A DNA stretch of 64,000 nucleotides from Zanthoxylum bungeanum. Its lineage: Eukaryota > Streptophyta > Magnoliopsida > Sapindales > Rutaceae. Of this stretch, positions 22,261-32,987 are shown piece after piece (the first letter of the stretch is position 1; each line of letters starts with the position of its first letter). The notes beneath the pieces are model-generated. The model was not told where the DNA came from. It did no database searches and worked only from the letters and a program-made list of their open reading frames with translations. The stretch is taken from positions 1 through 64,000 of the forward strand of contig SKCR01033462.1 of NCBI GenBank assembly GCA_019454045.1, written 5' to 3'. Position numbers and translations under genes: made by a program.

Positions 22261-22751
22261 TATTTCTTTTCATCCCATTTCATGCATGTTTGCTTTATTG
22301 GTCATTTCTTTTGCATCACATAATTAATCATATCATTTCATTATTGACACTTTTACTGTTATCATTTATTTATATTTTTGCATTTATCTACTTAATGTGT
22401 TCATGAGATTGTGTGCTTGCCTTTATTTCACTTACTTCTATGCATGTAAACTTAGATATAGGTTATATGCAAACTTAGATATAGGTTATTCTTGCGTGTG
22501 TATGTTGCGTAGACTTGGTTATATTATTGTATGAATCCATTCATTACAAGTGACATAAGTAAGAGACCATTCCGAACCCAACGGTTTGAGGTCTTCCCTT
22601 GCGAGGGGTGAGTGCGGCCTTAAATCATTTCCCAGTTAACAATGGGTGGCGACTCCATTTATTCTCCGGTTTAGTCCCCCGCGGGCTACTCCGTACTCCT
22701 GACCGGGTAGCGAGCCCGAAACAGCGTCGTCCATTTTTGTGTCCTACAGTC

Positions 22752-22769
22752 TGGCGAATCCACTGGGGA
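22752..22769 (+). other. Primer-binding site of Gypsy-1
   Basis: TGGCGAATCCACTGGGGA lies three bases after the 5' LTR. It differs by one base from the Gypsy-2 site, where the sixth base is C. Confidence 0.8.
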
Positions 22770-23748
22770 TAGAGAGTCGGCCCCGAAATAATGTCTTGTA
22801 ATGTTTGTGATTTGTGCTTTAGTTAACCTTGTCTAGAGTTGATTTAACCTAAGGTATCATGAGAGTTAGATATTGATTTGGTGTCTTCCTTCACTCACTA
22901 CCTTTTTATAGCCAAAAGGAAAAGCTGTGAGGACACCTATATAATCATTTGAAGTATATTTAAAGTGATGGACTGATTTGGACGATTTTTTGTTTATTCC
23001 TGTCACCAAGGCGATAAGAGCCTAAAATATTAGGGTATTTATGAGAGTTTGCTCCACCCTCTCTCTGGGGAATTTTCAATAGGGGAATCCATTTGACAGT
23101 TATTCATGTATCGTGAAGTCGTTTTCGCTCGAAGCGGTAGATAGTTATATGGTACCATCACTCGTTGGCACGTACCTAAGGGTATAAAAAAGGTGCGGTC
23201 ACTTGGTCGCTCGAACCTTTAAGTGGGGAGACCTAGTTGTGGGCAATCTTTCGCCGGGGGAACCTTTATCTATACTCCTATAAACCCACATGTGAACCAT
23301 TGTTGTATGACATATAGAAGCCACCCTTTTATGCTTGTGGTTGGGAAAATCATCATTTAGATTCAGTTGGACCTTTCGTCATGAGCTGTGAACTTGTTGG
23401 GCCATTTAAATTGGGACGAGTTTGTGTCTTATGAGAATTGGGCCAAAAGCTTCTAAAATGGCGATGGGCCATGTTTGTTTGGGCCCCTTACCATTTGAAG
23501 TTATTTAGCCACGTTATCACAAAAGTGTAAACCTGTTGGGCCTTTTTCCAACTGGGACAAGTTTACACCTCGCAATAGTATGATTGAATGCTTTAAAATG
23601 ATAATGGGCCAACTTGCACGAAAAACTTGACGGGCTTACATATTCCATGCATCTCATGCATACATGCTAACTTACAGTTTTAAAAGACACCATAGATACC
23701 CGTTGGGTTAGAGAGGAAGGTAGACTCGTCAAAAGACCGTTAGTGAAC
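22770..23748 (+). other. Gypsy-1 untranslated leader
   Basis: Non-coding, about 1 kb. It corresponds block by block to the Gypsy-2 leader. The part 22850-23090 is also closely matched by 30300-30610 in the Copia-1 leader. Degenerate repeats of a 'cttgttgggcc...aattgggac' phrase lie at 23390-23600. Confidence 0.75.
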
Positions 23749-24562
23749 ATGAGTGAGTCAGAAAACGAAGGTTCTCACATGGATCAGTTGGAGACTAATA
23801 TCACTAAGATTACCGAGCAGTTGCAAGCTTTGACCGCCGCTGTGGCCAATATGGCAGTGCCCCGTGCAGGAGGGGCATGAATCTCTGAGAATGTCAGGTG
23901 TGAAGAGCCTCTGAATAGGATGACTGATGAGATCCCTATTTTTGATGATGACATGGCTGAGTATGCCGCGGGAAGGGTACCCGGGTCTCAGGCCAAGTTG
24001 CAGAAACTCAGGGATTAGGTAGAGTCAGTTACCCGTAAGATGAGGGGTAAGCATGAGGATTTGCTAGACTACGAGGCAATGACTTTCGAAGAGCAGTTGC
24101 TTTCTCAGTTCAAGATGCCCGACATAGCCAAGTTCAACAGGAATGGGGATCCGAGGGTCCATCTTCGATAGTATGTTTCTGTGATGAGTTCGGTAGGTCT
24201 GTCGAAGTGTCAGGTTCAGAAGATGTTTGGGATGTCACTTGAGGGGGCACATGTGGTGTGGTATCACGGCCTGGAGAGGAAGGTCAAAGATGATTGGAGG
24301 GCGTTAGCAGAGGCCTTTCTGAAGCAGTATGTCACGGATTTGGAGATCGACTTATCGCTTCGCGACTTGGAGAATACCAAACAGAAGCCGGAGGAGAGCT
24401 TCAAGGATTATGTAGATCGCTGGAGGAGTCAGCTTTTGAAGATGCAGACTCGGCCCTCATAGAAGGACCAGATCAAGATGATCATCAAGGGTACTAAGCC
24501 CTCTATTTACGGCAAGCTGAGGAGGATGACCTCTATGATTGGTGATTTTCGACAGTTGAGGG
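23749..24562 (+). pseudogene. Gypsy-1 gag, with several nonsense codons, truncated
   Basis: The ATG at 23749 opens MSESENEG..., aligned with the Gypsy-2 gag start. In-frame stops occur at 23878 (TGA), 24016 (TAG, shared with Gypsy-2), about 24169 (TAG where Gypsy-2 has Gln) and 24460 (TAG where Gypsy-2 has Glu). The capsid core is clear: SLEGAHVVWYHGLERK, AEAFLKQYVTDLEIDL and KLRRMTSMI. Similarity to Gypsy-2 stops abruptly at about 24562 after RQLRE, where integrase-region sequence begins; the zinc knuckle and protease are gone. Confidence 0.88.
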
Positions 24563-25692
24563 AGAAATATACAAGAGACAAGCGAATGGCATCCAGCTAA
24601 AGTGCTTAAGAAAGGAAGAGACTCAGAAAGCGATGGAAGAAGTACACGCCGGAGTATGTGGATCGCACATGAACGGATTGAATTTGTCTCACAAGATAGT
24701 GAGACAAGGCTTCTACTAGTTGACCATGGAAGCTGACTGCGCGAAGCTGGTGAAGCATTGTCACGATTGTCAAGCGCACGGTAACTTGAACCATCTGCCG
24801 CACACGGAGTTGCATGGGCTATCGGAGCCGTGGCCTTTTTCAGTATAGGGAATTGACATGATCAGAGAAATTCGACCACACGCATCAAATGGACATCATT
24901 TCATAAAAGTGGCGGTAGACTACTTTTCGAAATGGGTGGAAGCCGAGTCATTTCACAACGTTACAGCAAAGCAGATGGTGAAATTCATAGCCCGGAACAT
25001 CATATATCGATATGGAATGCCGCACCACGTAGTAACAAACAGACAACGGGGTCCAGTTTCAAGGAGAAACCAAGGTGATGCTATAGAAATATGGCATAGG
25101 ACATATCAAGTCGTCACTGTACAGATCACAAGCAAATGGGGCAGTCGAGGCAGCCAAGACGATAAGAAGATACTAGCCAAGACGACAAAAGTTACAGAGA
25201 TTGGGCAGACAAACTACCGTATGCCCTGTGGGGGTACAGAACTTCTGTGAGAACAGCAATAGGAGCCACGCCATATTCGTTGGTTACGGAATGGAAGCAA
25301 TATTACCGGTAGAAGTTGAGATACAGTCAATGCGGGTACTAGCGGAGGCAGAGTTACCTGAACAAGAATTGGCCTCTCAAAGATTCAAACAGTTAGCATT
25401 ATTAGATGAGAATAGAATGAAGTCCTTGCATCATATGCAGATATACCAGAAGAGGTTGGCTCGAGCATTTAACAAGAAGGTGCCTCCTACCAAGATCAGA
25501 GAATGCGACCTAGTACTCAAGCAGTCAAAGCCGTCAACGTTGGACCCGAGAGGAAAGTTCAGACTCAACTGAGAAGGACCCTACATAGTCAAGAAAGTGA
25601 TGGGAAACGGGGCAGTGAGACTATCAGATTTAGAAGGAAACAAGTTCACTGAGCCAATCAACGTGGACAAGTTGAAGCAATATTTTACCTGA
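24563..25692 (+). pseudogene. Gypsy-1 integrase (partial) fused after gag by deletion
   Basis: The zinc-binding part shows HAGVCGSHMNG ... CHDCQAHG (H, H, C, C ligands, about 24640-24780). The core begins GIDMIREI (first Asp, about 24853) and VAVDYFSKWVEAES. After a frame change near 25030 come a DNGVQFQGE-type block with the second Asp and a NGAVEAA block with the Glu (about 25135-25160). The C-terminal part (GMEAILPVEVE, ARAFNKKV, DPRGKFR, EGPYIVKK, INVDKLKQYF) runs to a stop at 25690. TGG-to-stop changes are seen at about 24718, 24847 and 25570. Confidence 0.88.
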
Positions 25693-26899
25693 GGGAGAGG
25701 ACATCGATCGATCACTGGAAGAACTGGAGGAAGACCTAACCCAACGAAATAGGAAACACATCCATGCATGCATACATACACGTAACATACTTGCAATTTC
25801 GATGAATAACCGTTCGCTTAGATGTCCATCCTGACTTGCTTGTGTTATGATATGTGGTATGGTTAGATACAAAATAAAAGTCTCTCAAGAAGAAAATATA
25901 ACCACCTATAACCGATAAGCGTGAAGCTACCATGGGCGAGTATTAGGACCACCATGAGGAGAAATGCTACCTTAAAGGGCAGGTGTGTTGAAAAAAAAAG
26001 ACGAAAGAAAAGGAAAAGAAAACCATATCATATTGAGTACAGAGAAGTATTTGCAGAGCATGATCAAGACATCTAGGTTGGTTTGACCCATGGTCTCATT
26101 CTTCGAAACAAAATCATTGAGTTTTCTTACTTAAGGATCAAGCTGTAAAAGAACCTTGGCACACACACACTTTAAGTTGGGTCTATATCATTTATTCAAA
26201 TGTTCGGATTTGAGTTGCATCGAGTACTTTGAAGGCTCTATGGTTTCGACACTGAGCAACCTTTAAGGGCAATAATATGTACAACTATTGGGACTATCTC
26301 GTAAAAGAGAGTAATGTGATATGACAGTACGGAACACTGCATCAAATTATCTACTTTGGCCGAGTGCAAGCAACGAAGAACAAAAAAAGATAAACCAAGT
26401 CTGGGGGTGACCAGCCTACCACCTCTGATACAGTAACGATTCGGGAATGGACCACCTCACAGTAACAGTTCGGGAATGGACCACCTCACAGTAACGGTTC
26501 GGGAATGGACCACCTCACAGTAACGGTTCCGGAATAGACCACCCTCACAGTAATGGTTCGGGAATGGACCACCTCACAGTAATGGTTCGGGAATGGACCA
26601 CCTCACAGTAATGGTTTGGGAATAGACCACCTCATAGTAACGGTTCGGGAATGGACCACCTCACAGTAACGGTTCGGGAATGGACCACCTCTCATCAGCT
26701 CAGTTCGGTAATGAATCCTAGAGATCACAGTATCTTGCAGGGATGAACCTTAGGGGTCGCAAAACCTCACCACCATCGACTTAGTTTGAAGCATCTCAGA
26801 ACGACAGGTAAGTCAGGCAACAGCTGGCGAGCCAGGTAAGTAAAAATGCATGCAAGACTTTGATAGGATTGTCACTGTCACACACACTGCATAAGCCCA
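25693..26899 (+). other. Gypsy-1 3' untranslated region
   Basis: About 1.2 kb without coding between the integrase stop and the polypurine tract. It holds a 29 bp tandem array (26431-26692), an A-rich stretch at 25990-26020 and an (AC) run near 26160. Repeat-bearing 3' UTRs are known from plant gypsy elements of the Tat/Ogre group. Confidence 0.75.
26431..26692 (+). repeat. Nine tandem copies of a 29 bp unit in the Gypsy-1 3' UTR
   Basis: The consensus has 'cagtaacggttcgggaatgg' followed by 'accacctca'. Starts are 26431, 26460, 26489, 26518 (30 bases, one extra c), 26548, 26577, 26606, 26635 and 26664. Copies differ at only a few positions (for example cgat/cagt/tggt for cggt), so the array is young. 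Confidence 0.95.
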
Positions 26900-26900
26900 T

Positions 26901-26915
26901 CAAAGTGGGGGCGAC
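26901..26915 (+). other. Gypsy-1 polypurine tract
   Basis: CAAAGTGGGGGCGAC lies immediately before the 3' LTR start TGTAGACAC, the expected place for plus-strand priming. Confidence 0.8.
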
Positions 26916-29606
26916 TGTAGACACTTGCATTTTTGCTTGAAAGCCCGATGATGAGCCTCGTTGGGAGGCACTACCCGAAAAGTTACGGAAGTCGTGGGAA
27001 ACGGCGTCGGAAGGGGAAATCAAAATAAGTACGTCGTCAAATTTAATTCGCATGTTCACTGCATGTGCGTTCGTGCTAAGTTCGGAAACACTTTCGAACG
27101 GCGAACAGATTGCGGGCGTTCGTTTGGCAGCGTCCTAGAACGCGTTCGAACGATCGATGTGTTTCTGTTTTAAAATTAAAGCCCCAAGCCCATATCACCC
27201 AAGCCCACAAGCCCAATCCAAAAATAATTAAAACATTTAAAACACATGTCACAAATTAAATCAAATCCAATTAAAATCAAAATAATATCATTCCTAATTA
27301 AATAAAATCCAATTAAAATCAATATAATATCCTACCTAATTAAATCAAATCCAATTAAATTAAAACAAATCAAATCAAATCCCTCTTCCTAATTAAATAA
27401 ATCAGATTCCAAATTAAATAAAAAAAATCAAATAAAACCAATCTAAATATATCACCTACCAATTTAAAGATATCCTCTACCAAAAATACACAAGATCACT
27501 TCCTTAAATAATTAAATTAAATACACATCATATTTACTTGATTTTATTCCCTTTTTAAAGTCATATACACACAAGGAAACCCTAGGCTCACCATTATAAA
27601 AAGAGACCCAAGCCACCCATATTCCCCCTTAGACATTAATACATCTCTCTCTCACATATACCTCTCTCTCACACACACACGAATCTACACACAGCAACCC
27701 ATCACGTCCCTTGACCCAAACAAAAGCCCACTCCTCACTCCTAAACACTCACGATCTCTATCTCACGGCCCAGCTCTCCACTCAAGCCAACTCACCTTCA
27801 TGCATCTCACAAAGAAAAACCCTAACAACCCTTCACACACTCCATAGCCCCACGCACCACACAAACACACACAGCAACACATAGCCCCCACTTACCTAAT
27901 ACCATAAACAAAAGCCCCTGACCGAATACAAAAACAACCCCAAAATAGACCCATAATAACCCTAAAATAGTCCCATATTTCACCAAAAATAATAACCCCA
28001 AAAGCAGTCCCTAAATAACCACCCAAAGCAGAAGCAGAAAAGTAGTCCAAAACAGTGAAGAAACCAGAGAAATCGGTGGCTGAAAATAGTGAGGAGACGA
28101 AGGAAAACATTGAACAAGCGAATCGAAAAAGTTGCGGAGCATTAACCCCTTCCGACGACCATGTAATGCACTTCCAAGAAGCGACTTAAAAGGTTACACC
28201 TGAGGGAACCCTTTATTCACTTTCGTTCATTTTTTTTAGTTAATCATTATTATTTCTTCGCATGCGTCTTGTTGGTTCATGTATGTTATTGTTGTTGGAT
28301 GAATGATTTCGTCTTATCTCTCGTGGTATATCGGATGGAAACCCAGACGTAAATTCCGTAGCCGAATCCGAATGGACAGTAGTGCTGTCTGTACTTGGGA
28401 TACAACTCCACGTACCACTTGGCAAACTTTCAAACACATGTTACATTTTGGTATTTAATTTAGTGTTTATTGTTCCACCTTTTATTTTCTATGTATTTTT
28501 TTCTTCTTCATGCATTGTTGCTTGATGCACATGGGCTAACTATGTTGGTTCAAAGGTCCTTTATTCGAGGGAGAAAATGCCTAAAAGGCTACCTTTACCA
28601 CGGTGTTTTACCGTGCCGTACAAAGTATGTTTGATTGAACGTGAGATATGTTCAATCGGACATTCGGGGTCCCATATTATTGCTTTATTTATCTTATATG
28701 TATTGTTAATTGATGCGTATGGGCTAATCATTTGGTTTAAAGGTCCTCTATTTGAGGGAGAAAAAGCCTAAAAGGCTACCTTTACCACAATATTTTGCCG
28801 TGCCTTTTATTATTCCGTTTTGTATTTTCGCATAGTATTTCTCTGTTTATTCATGCATTGTGATCTAGTGCGCATGGGCTAATCACTTCGGATTAAAGGT
28901 CCTCCATTTGAGGGATAAAAAGCCCAAAGGCTACCTTTACCATGATATTTTGCCGCGTCGGACGAAGTATACTCGATTGAATATGAAATATGTTCAATCG
29001 GGTATACGAGGTTCTATATTATGTATTTGTTTATTCACGTATGTGTTTGTGTCATTTCGGATACCACTTTGGTAATCCCGTTCGAATGCGTTTCTGAACG
29101 CTACATGAACGTATGCATTCTGTCTTATTTCCGTTCGAACACGTTTACAAACGCTACTCGATCACGCATGCATTCTATTTTACCATGCATCGAGTCTTGT
29201 CCAGTTCAAACTCATTTCTGGACGCTATACGAACATTAACATTCTGTCTCATTATCGTGCATGCATTCTGTGTGCTTGCCTTTATTTCACTTACTTCTAT
29301 GCATGCAAACTTATATATAAGTTATATGCAAACTTAGATGTAGCTTATTCTTGGGTGTGTATATTACGTAGACTTGTTTATATTATTGCATGAATCCGTT
29401 CATTACAAGTGACATAAGTAAGGGACCATTCTGAACCCAAGGGTTTGAGGTCTTCCATTACGAGGGGGAGTGCGGCCTTAAATCATTTCCATGTTCACAC
29501 TGGGTGGCAACTCCATTTATTCTCCGGTTTAGTCCCCCGCGGGCTACTTCGTACTCCCGACCGGGTCGCGAGCCCGGAACAGCGTCATCCATTTCTGTGT
29601 CCTACA
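26916..29606 (+). mobile_element. Gypsy-1 3' LTR (2.69 kb)
   Basis: TGTAGACACTTGC...GTCCTACA, followed by the ATAGA duplication at 29607-29611. It is ~210 bases shorter than the 5' LTR, mainly through loss of about half of the CGTTCGAACG array and adjoining sequence (5' positions about 22110-22412). That loss is partly offset by a segment missing from the 5' copy. A TATA-like box lies at 27595. Confidence 0.92.
27595..27603 (+). promoter_or_regulatory. Candidate TATA box of the Gypsy-1 3' LTR
   Basis: TATAAAAAG in the same context as 20464. It would drive transcription out of the element into Copia-1 leader sequence, antisense to Copia-1. Confidence 0.5.
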
Positions 29607-29723
29607 ATAGAAAATATTTTCTTATCATAAGATAATTTTAAGGTTTCTAAACCAGTCATTGTAGTTGTCCCATTTGAGCTTATGCTCAACAATGATGGAA
29701 CTAAGTGATACTCTGTTTGCCAT
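29607..29723 (-). pseudogene. Copia-1 gag start, separated from the rest by Gypsy-1
   Basis: An ATG at 29723 (minus strand) opens a 39-codon segment beginning MANRVSLSSI and containing KWDNYNDWFRNLKIIL, a typical copia Gag N-terminus (compare the Copia-2 block at about 44590-44640). Two consecutive stops (TGA, TAA) follow KIIL. The frame then meets the Gypsy-1 insertion and resumes in phase at 19842, so the insertion did not itself shift the frame. Confidence 0.85.
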
Positions 29724-31090
29724 TTGAATTTGTGTGAAATATTTTAACCCACTTGTTAAGAGAAAATGTTAAAATTAGGAATATGTTTTCATTAATGTTT
29801 CATAATAACATGGGCTTTTAATATTATGAAGTTGCTCACACTCAATTGTTTTAACATTTTAAACAAATCGCATCAACCCCAATATTATGGATTTTTTGTG
29901 GGCAAGGATCCCATTATCATCATTTTATAACTCCATCTAGGGCCGGTCATTATAAAATACGATAATTAGGTAGGTTCCCAACCAATTTATGATATAAATC
30001 ACAATTCCTTGATCATTGGGTTGGGCAATCAAACATGTCATAGCTTATGCTAGTCCTTGTGGACACCCAATCTTTGCCACTAAGTTATAAGACCACGCCT
30101 AAGGGTCACTGCGTCTTATGACTCAGAAAAGTCAAACCATTGTCAATAGTATGATTTAGGGACAATTTGGTATTGGTCAGTCTGGTAAAGCCTAGTCCTG
30201 CCAATACGGTTTAGCCCTTTGGGTCTATACTTTACAATGGGAGGCAAATTTTAGACTTAAATTATTATTGAGGATTTTAGCAAGTTTAAGTGAATAACAG
30301 TCAAATGAATTCCTCCATTGAAAATTCCCCAGAGGGAGGGTGGAGCGAACTCTCTTAAATATCCTTACCTCTTAGGCTCTTATTGCCTTGGTGACAGGAA
30401 TAAACAATAGATCCTCCTAATTAGTCCAACACTTTAAATATGCTTTAAGGTAAGCTTTGAGTAAATGATTATCTAGATGTCTTCACATCTTTTCCTTTTG
30501 GCCATAAAAAGGTAGTGAGTGAAGGAAGACACCAAATCATTATCTAACTCTAGTAATACCTTTGGTTAAATTAACTTTAGTTTGGAAAGTTTTATTAACC
30601 GCTTGGTCCCAACCCACTAGTATCTTTTATAATGTATTTTATTATAAACAAGTGATTTATATTTATTAGCCTTAAAGGTAATAAATCTCTAAGTTCATCA
30701 CGGAATAATTACTTAGCTAAGGGATAAACAATACACTCTCTATTTCTTAGAAAGTCTTTAGATTCTTGCACCCTAAAATAACCATGCCAATTCTAATCAT
30801 ACATAGAATCATCAAGCATATGAGTTTTAATATGTTGGAATTATTTTAAGCATCAAATAACTTTGATTAATATTTATTTATGATATTGCATTTTATTTTA
30901 TTCAAATAAATTTACTATTCACGTTTTTCTGCAGACGCGTGAACTTTAAATGTAATTTCACAATTGAAATCTTAACCAAATCAAGCAAAACTTGTGCCTG
31001 AAATTACGTTCTTGGTGTTAGCTTTCCAACAAGCATTTAAACACCCAATTTCGAGTTCAATGAGAGAGAACTAATCAAAACAAAAACAGT
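29724..31090 (-). other. Copia-1 leader, partly shared with the gypsy leader
   Basis: About 1.37 kb between primer site and gag start, non-coding. The part 30300-30610 is a diverged copy, in the same sense orientation, of the Gypsy-1/2 leader. The remaining parts (29724-30300, 30611-31090) have no match elsewhere in the window that I can see. Confidence 0.65.
30300..30610 (-). repeat. Gypsy-1/2-type leader segment inside the Copia-1 leader
   Basis: 'ccccagagggagggtggagcga', 'cctcttaggctcttat...ggtgacaggaataaac' and 'ggtagtgagtgaaggaagacacc' occur in this order, as at 9040-9240 and (reverse complement) 22880-23090. It has no LTR or gag attached. It may be a captured segment or the relic of an older gypsy insertion. 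Confidence 0.75.
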
Positions 31091-31102
31091 GCGTTGATAC
31101 CA
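31091..31102 (-). other. Copia-1 primer-binding site
   Basis: The minus strand reads TGGTATCAACGC one base inside the 5' LTR, close to the common TGGTATCAGAGC. Confidence 0.75.
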
Positions 31103-31103
31103 C

Positions 31104-32987
31104 TGTTGGGAAGCGGTCGCGAGTACGCAGCGGAAAATTAAAATTATTATGCCGCTTTCCCTTTGCCCAATACCCATTTGTTTTGATTGTTCTACAAGAC
31201 TAGACATGTTACTATATATTCTAAGCATAAAACTCATAAAACATGCAAAGAACATAAACCTAAACATGCTAACTATCATAAGAACTCTAATTAAAATAAA
31301 GAAAGAAAAATACTTACTTGAACCGAAGACTCTTCCAGTCCTCCCTCCAATCTACAAGATTTTCTCGAACTCAGTAAGCTCTTCCACGTTCCAAAGAGCC
31401 ACCCAAGTGTGTGGCCTCCAAAGATGCACACACCAAAGCCAAAACTCAACGGCAAGACTACGCCTTGAGTGCACGGGTATTTTGCCATTGGTGCTAGCCT
31501 AGGCAAATACCTCAAAACTCTTAACTCAAGGTTCCTCTAGTCAATTAGACTTAAGGATCCTCAAAATCAGTGGCTTACTCTTAAACTTTAGAGTTGCTCA
31601 CTTATATAAACCCAAGATATGAAAGGTTTTGGTGTAGCAAATTAGTAAAGAATTCTTTGGGTTTATATAGTGCTCCAAAGACAACAAAATTAATTAAGAA
31701 TCCGATGTGGGATAAAAGCTAATTTAATATTAGCCATTGGATCTTAATTTAGTGGTTTAATGAGATTATAAAACACTAATAAGAGTTTGGGCCGAATTGG
31801 AATTCAAAACAAATAAAAAAAATTTTACTATTCAAATGAATAGTAATTTTTTTTAATTCCAATTCACAAAGTGCCCCTATCATCATTCACCAATCCCTAA
31901 GCCACTATGGAACCTCATAAATGATATGTTCAATAATTAAACACATTGAACCATTTACGAACAATTCCTACAGCAATCATATATGCTGTTATATTTGTAC
32001 TGTGCACTGTTAACCATTGATTTCGACTTTGTTGTGTGTGACCTTTTGGGTTCCCCTCAAGTTTGACATGAAATGAATCGTGATAATTTAATCGAACAAA
32101 AATTATCATTCGATCAGATGGTCGTTCGATTTCAATTACCAAGGTTGACATCTAGCAACATGCCAAGGCCCCCAAATGAGAAGGAAATATATATATACCC
32201 ATTATGTATGTGATTTACATATGATACTGTCCCTCACCTCACTGTATCCCCACCTATTGACCTAGGGAACGGAAAGTGTCTAACCCAAGAATCTCACATG
32301 ATTCTTCCACTGTGGCCACAGTCTTAAGCACTGATCACACATATCAACCCGCGAACTAGAATACTACTCTTATAAGAAAATATTATCCGAGAGAGTGGCG
32401 ATTCTCTGTTGTATCTTTACAAACTTCATGTGTTTCAAAAAATGACCCAATCATACCCTTATGACCAGATCTTTTGAACCGGGGAAGGAGAATGTCAAAG
32501 TTATTTTATCCACATATAAGATTGTAAAGACCTCAAGTCAAAGGATTAGTCATATAATCGATACATGAAAGTTCTCACAGACAAATGGGATAAACACTCC
32601 ATATGAAAACTTTCAGCAGTCAGTTCGATGGACACGAGCAATTCATGCATCCATGTGATACACCAAGCGGACGGATCTCCGCCAGTAGCCTATGAGATCG
32701 GCAACCCCACTTAAGGGCGGATCATATCATCATGCTAGTCTCTCTGCTTTGTAAACGCCCCGGTTATTCACAAAACAATGACTAGGAACATTTAAGAGTA
32801 ATGATTCTTATAAGGCGTGGAAGCCATCGTCTTATTACTCCAATGGCTTTATTACATTGTTGATGATTCATATAAGTTATGTAAGACACGTATAATAAAT
32901 ATTTCCATTTTATTAATTAATGAAAATATTACATATACATATACATATAGCTCATCCACAAGTTGGGTATAGGGCATATCCCTAACA
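31104..32987 (-). mobile_element. Copia-1 5' LTR (1.88 kb), complete
   Basis: In plus-strand reading it runs TGTTGGGAAGCGG...CATATCCCTAACA. The right 396 bases match the truncated 3' LTR at 15629-16024. The primer site adjoins its left end and hAT zinc-finger coding adjoins its right end. An imperfect inverted pair 'tatataaaccca ... tgggtttatata' (31604-31669) contains the only obvious TATA-like boxes in the minus direction. Confidence 0.92.
31601..31610 (-). promoter_or_regulatory. Candidate TATA box of the Copia-1 5' LTR
   Basis: The minus strand reads TTTATATAAG here, with a second candidate CTATATAAAC at 31661-31670. Either could be the core promoter; no start site can be verified. Confidence 0.4.

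Larger units (their letters stand above)
19848..22748 (+). mobile_element. Gypsy-1 5' LTR (2.9 kb)
   Basis: It starts TGTAGACACTTGC and ends ...GTGTCCTACA. The 3' LTR repeats it, with differences mostly in the tandem arrays and in a ~75-base segment present only in the 3' copy (about 27510-27585). CGTTCGAACG palindromes cluster near the start (20000-20085). A TATA-like box at 20464 divides U3 from the transcribed part. Confidence 0.92.
19848..29606 (+). mobile_element. Gypsy-1: Ty3/gypsy retrotransposon with internal deletion, duplication ATAGA
   Basis: Two LTRs (19848-22748 and 26916-29606) flank a primer site, leader, gag, partial integrase, a repeat-rich 3' UTR and a polypurine tract. The element is bounded by identical 5-base direct repeats, ATAGA at 19843-19847 and 29607-29611. 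Protease, reverse transcriptase and RNase H are missing. Gag joins directly to integrase at about 24562, so this copy is non-autonomous. It is inserted in the gag of Copia-1 in the opposite orientation. Confidence 0.93.
15629..32987 (-). mobile_element. Copia-1: minus-strand Ty1/copia element, interrupted by Gypsy-1
   Basis: Reading leftward: 5' LTR 31104-32987, primer site, leader and start of gag 29607-29723, then (after the Gypsy-1 insertion 19848-29606) the rest of gag, protease, integrase, reverse transcriptase, RNase H, polypurine tract and a truncated 3' LTR at 15629-16024. The order protease-integrase-RT-RNase H is diagnostic of Ty1/copia. It lies inside a hAT transposase gene in the same orientation. 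Its right flanking duplication would be GATGA (32988-32992), but the matching left copy has been deleted. Confidence 0.9.

Noticed and set aside
26431..26692. Regular direct repeats that could suggest a CRISPR array
   Set aside because: Units are contiguous 29 bp tandem repeats without spacers, inside a plant retrotransposon 3' UTR.
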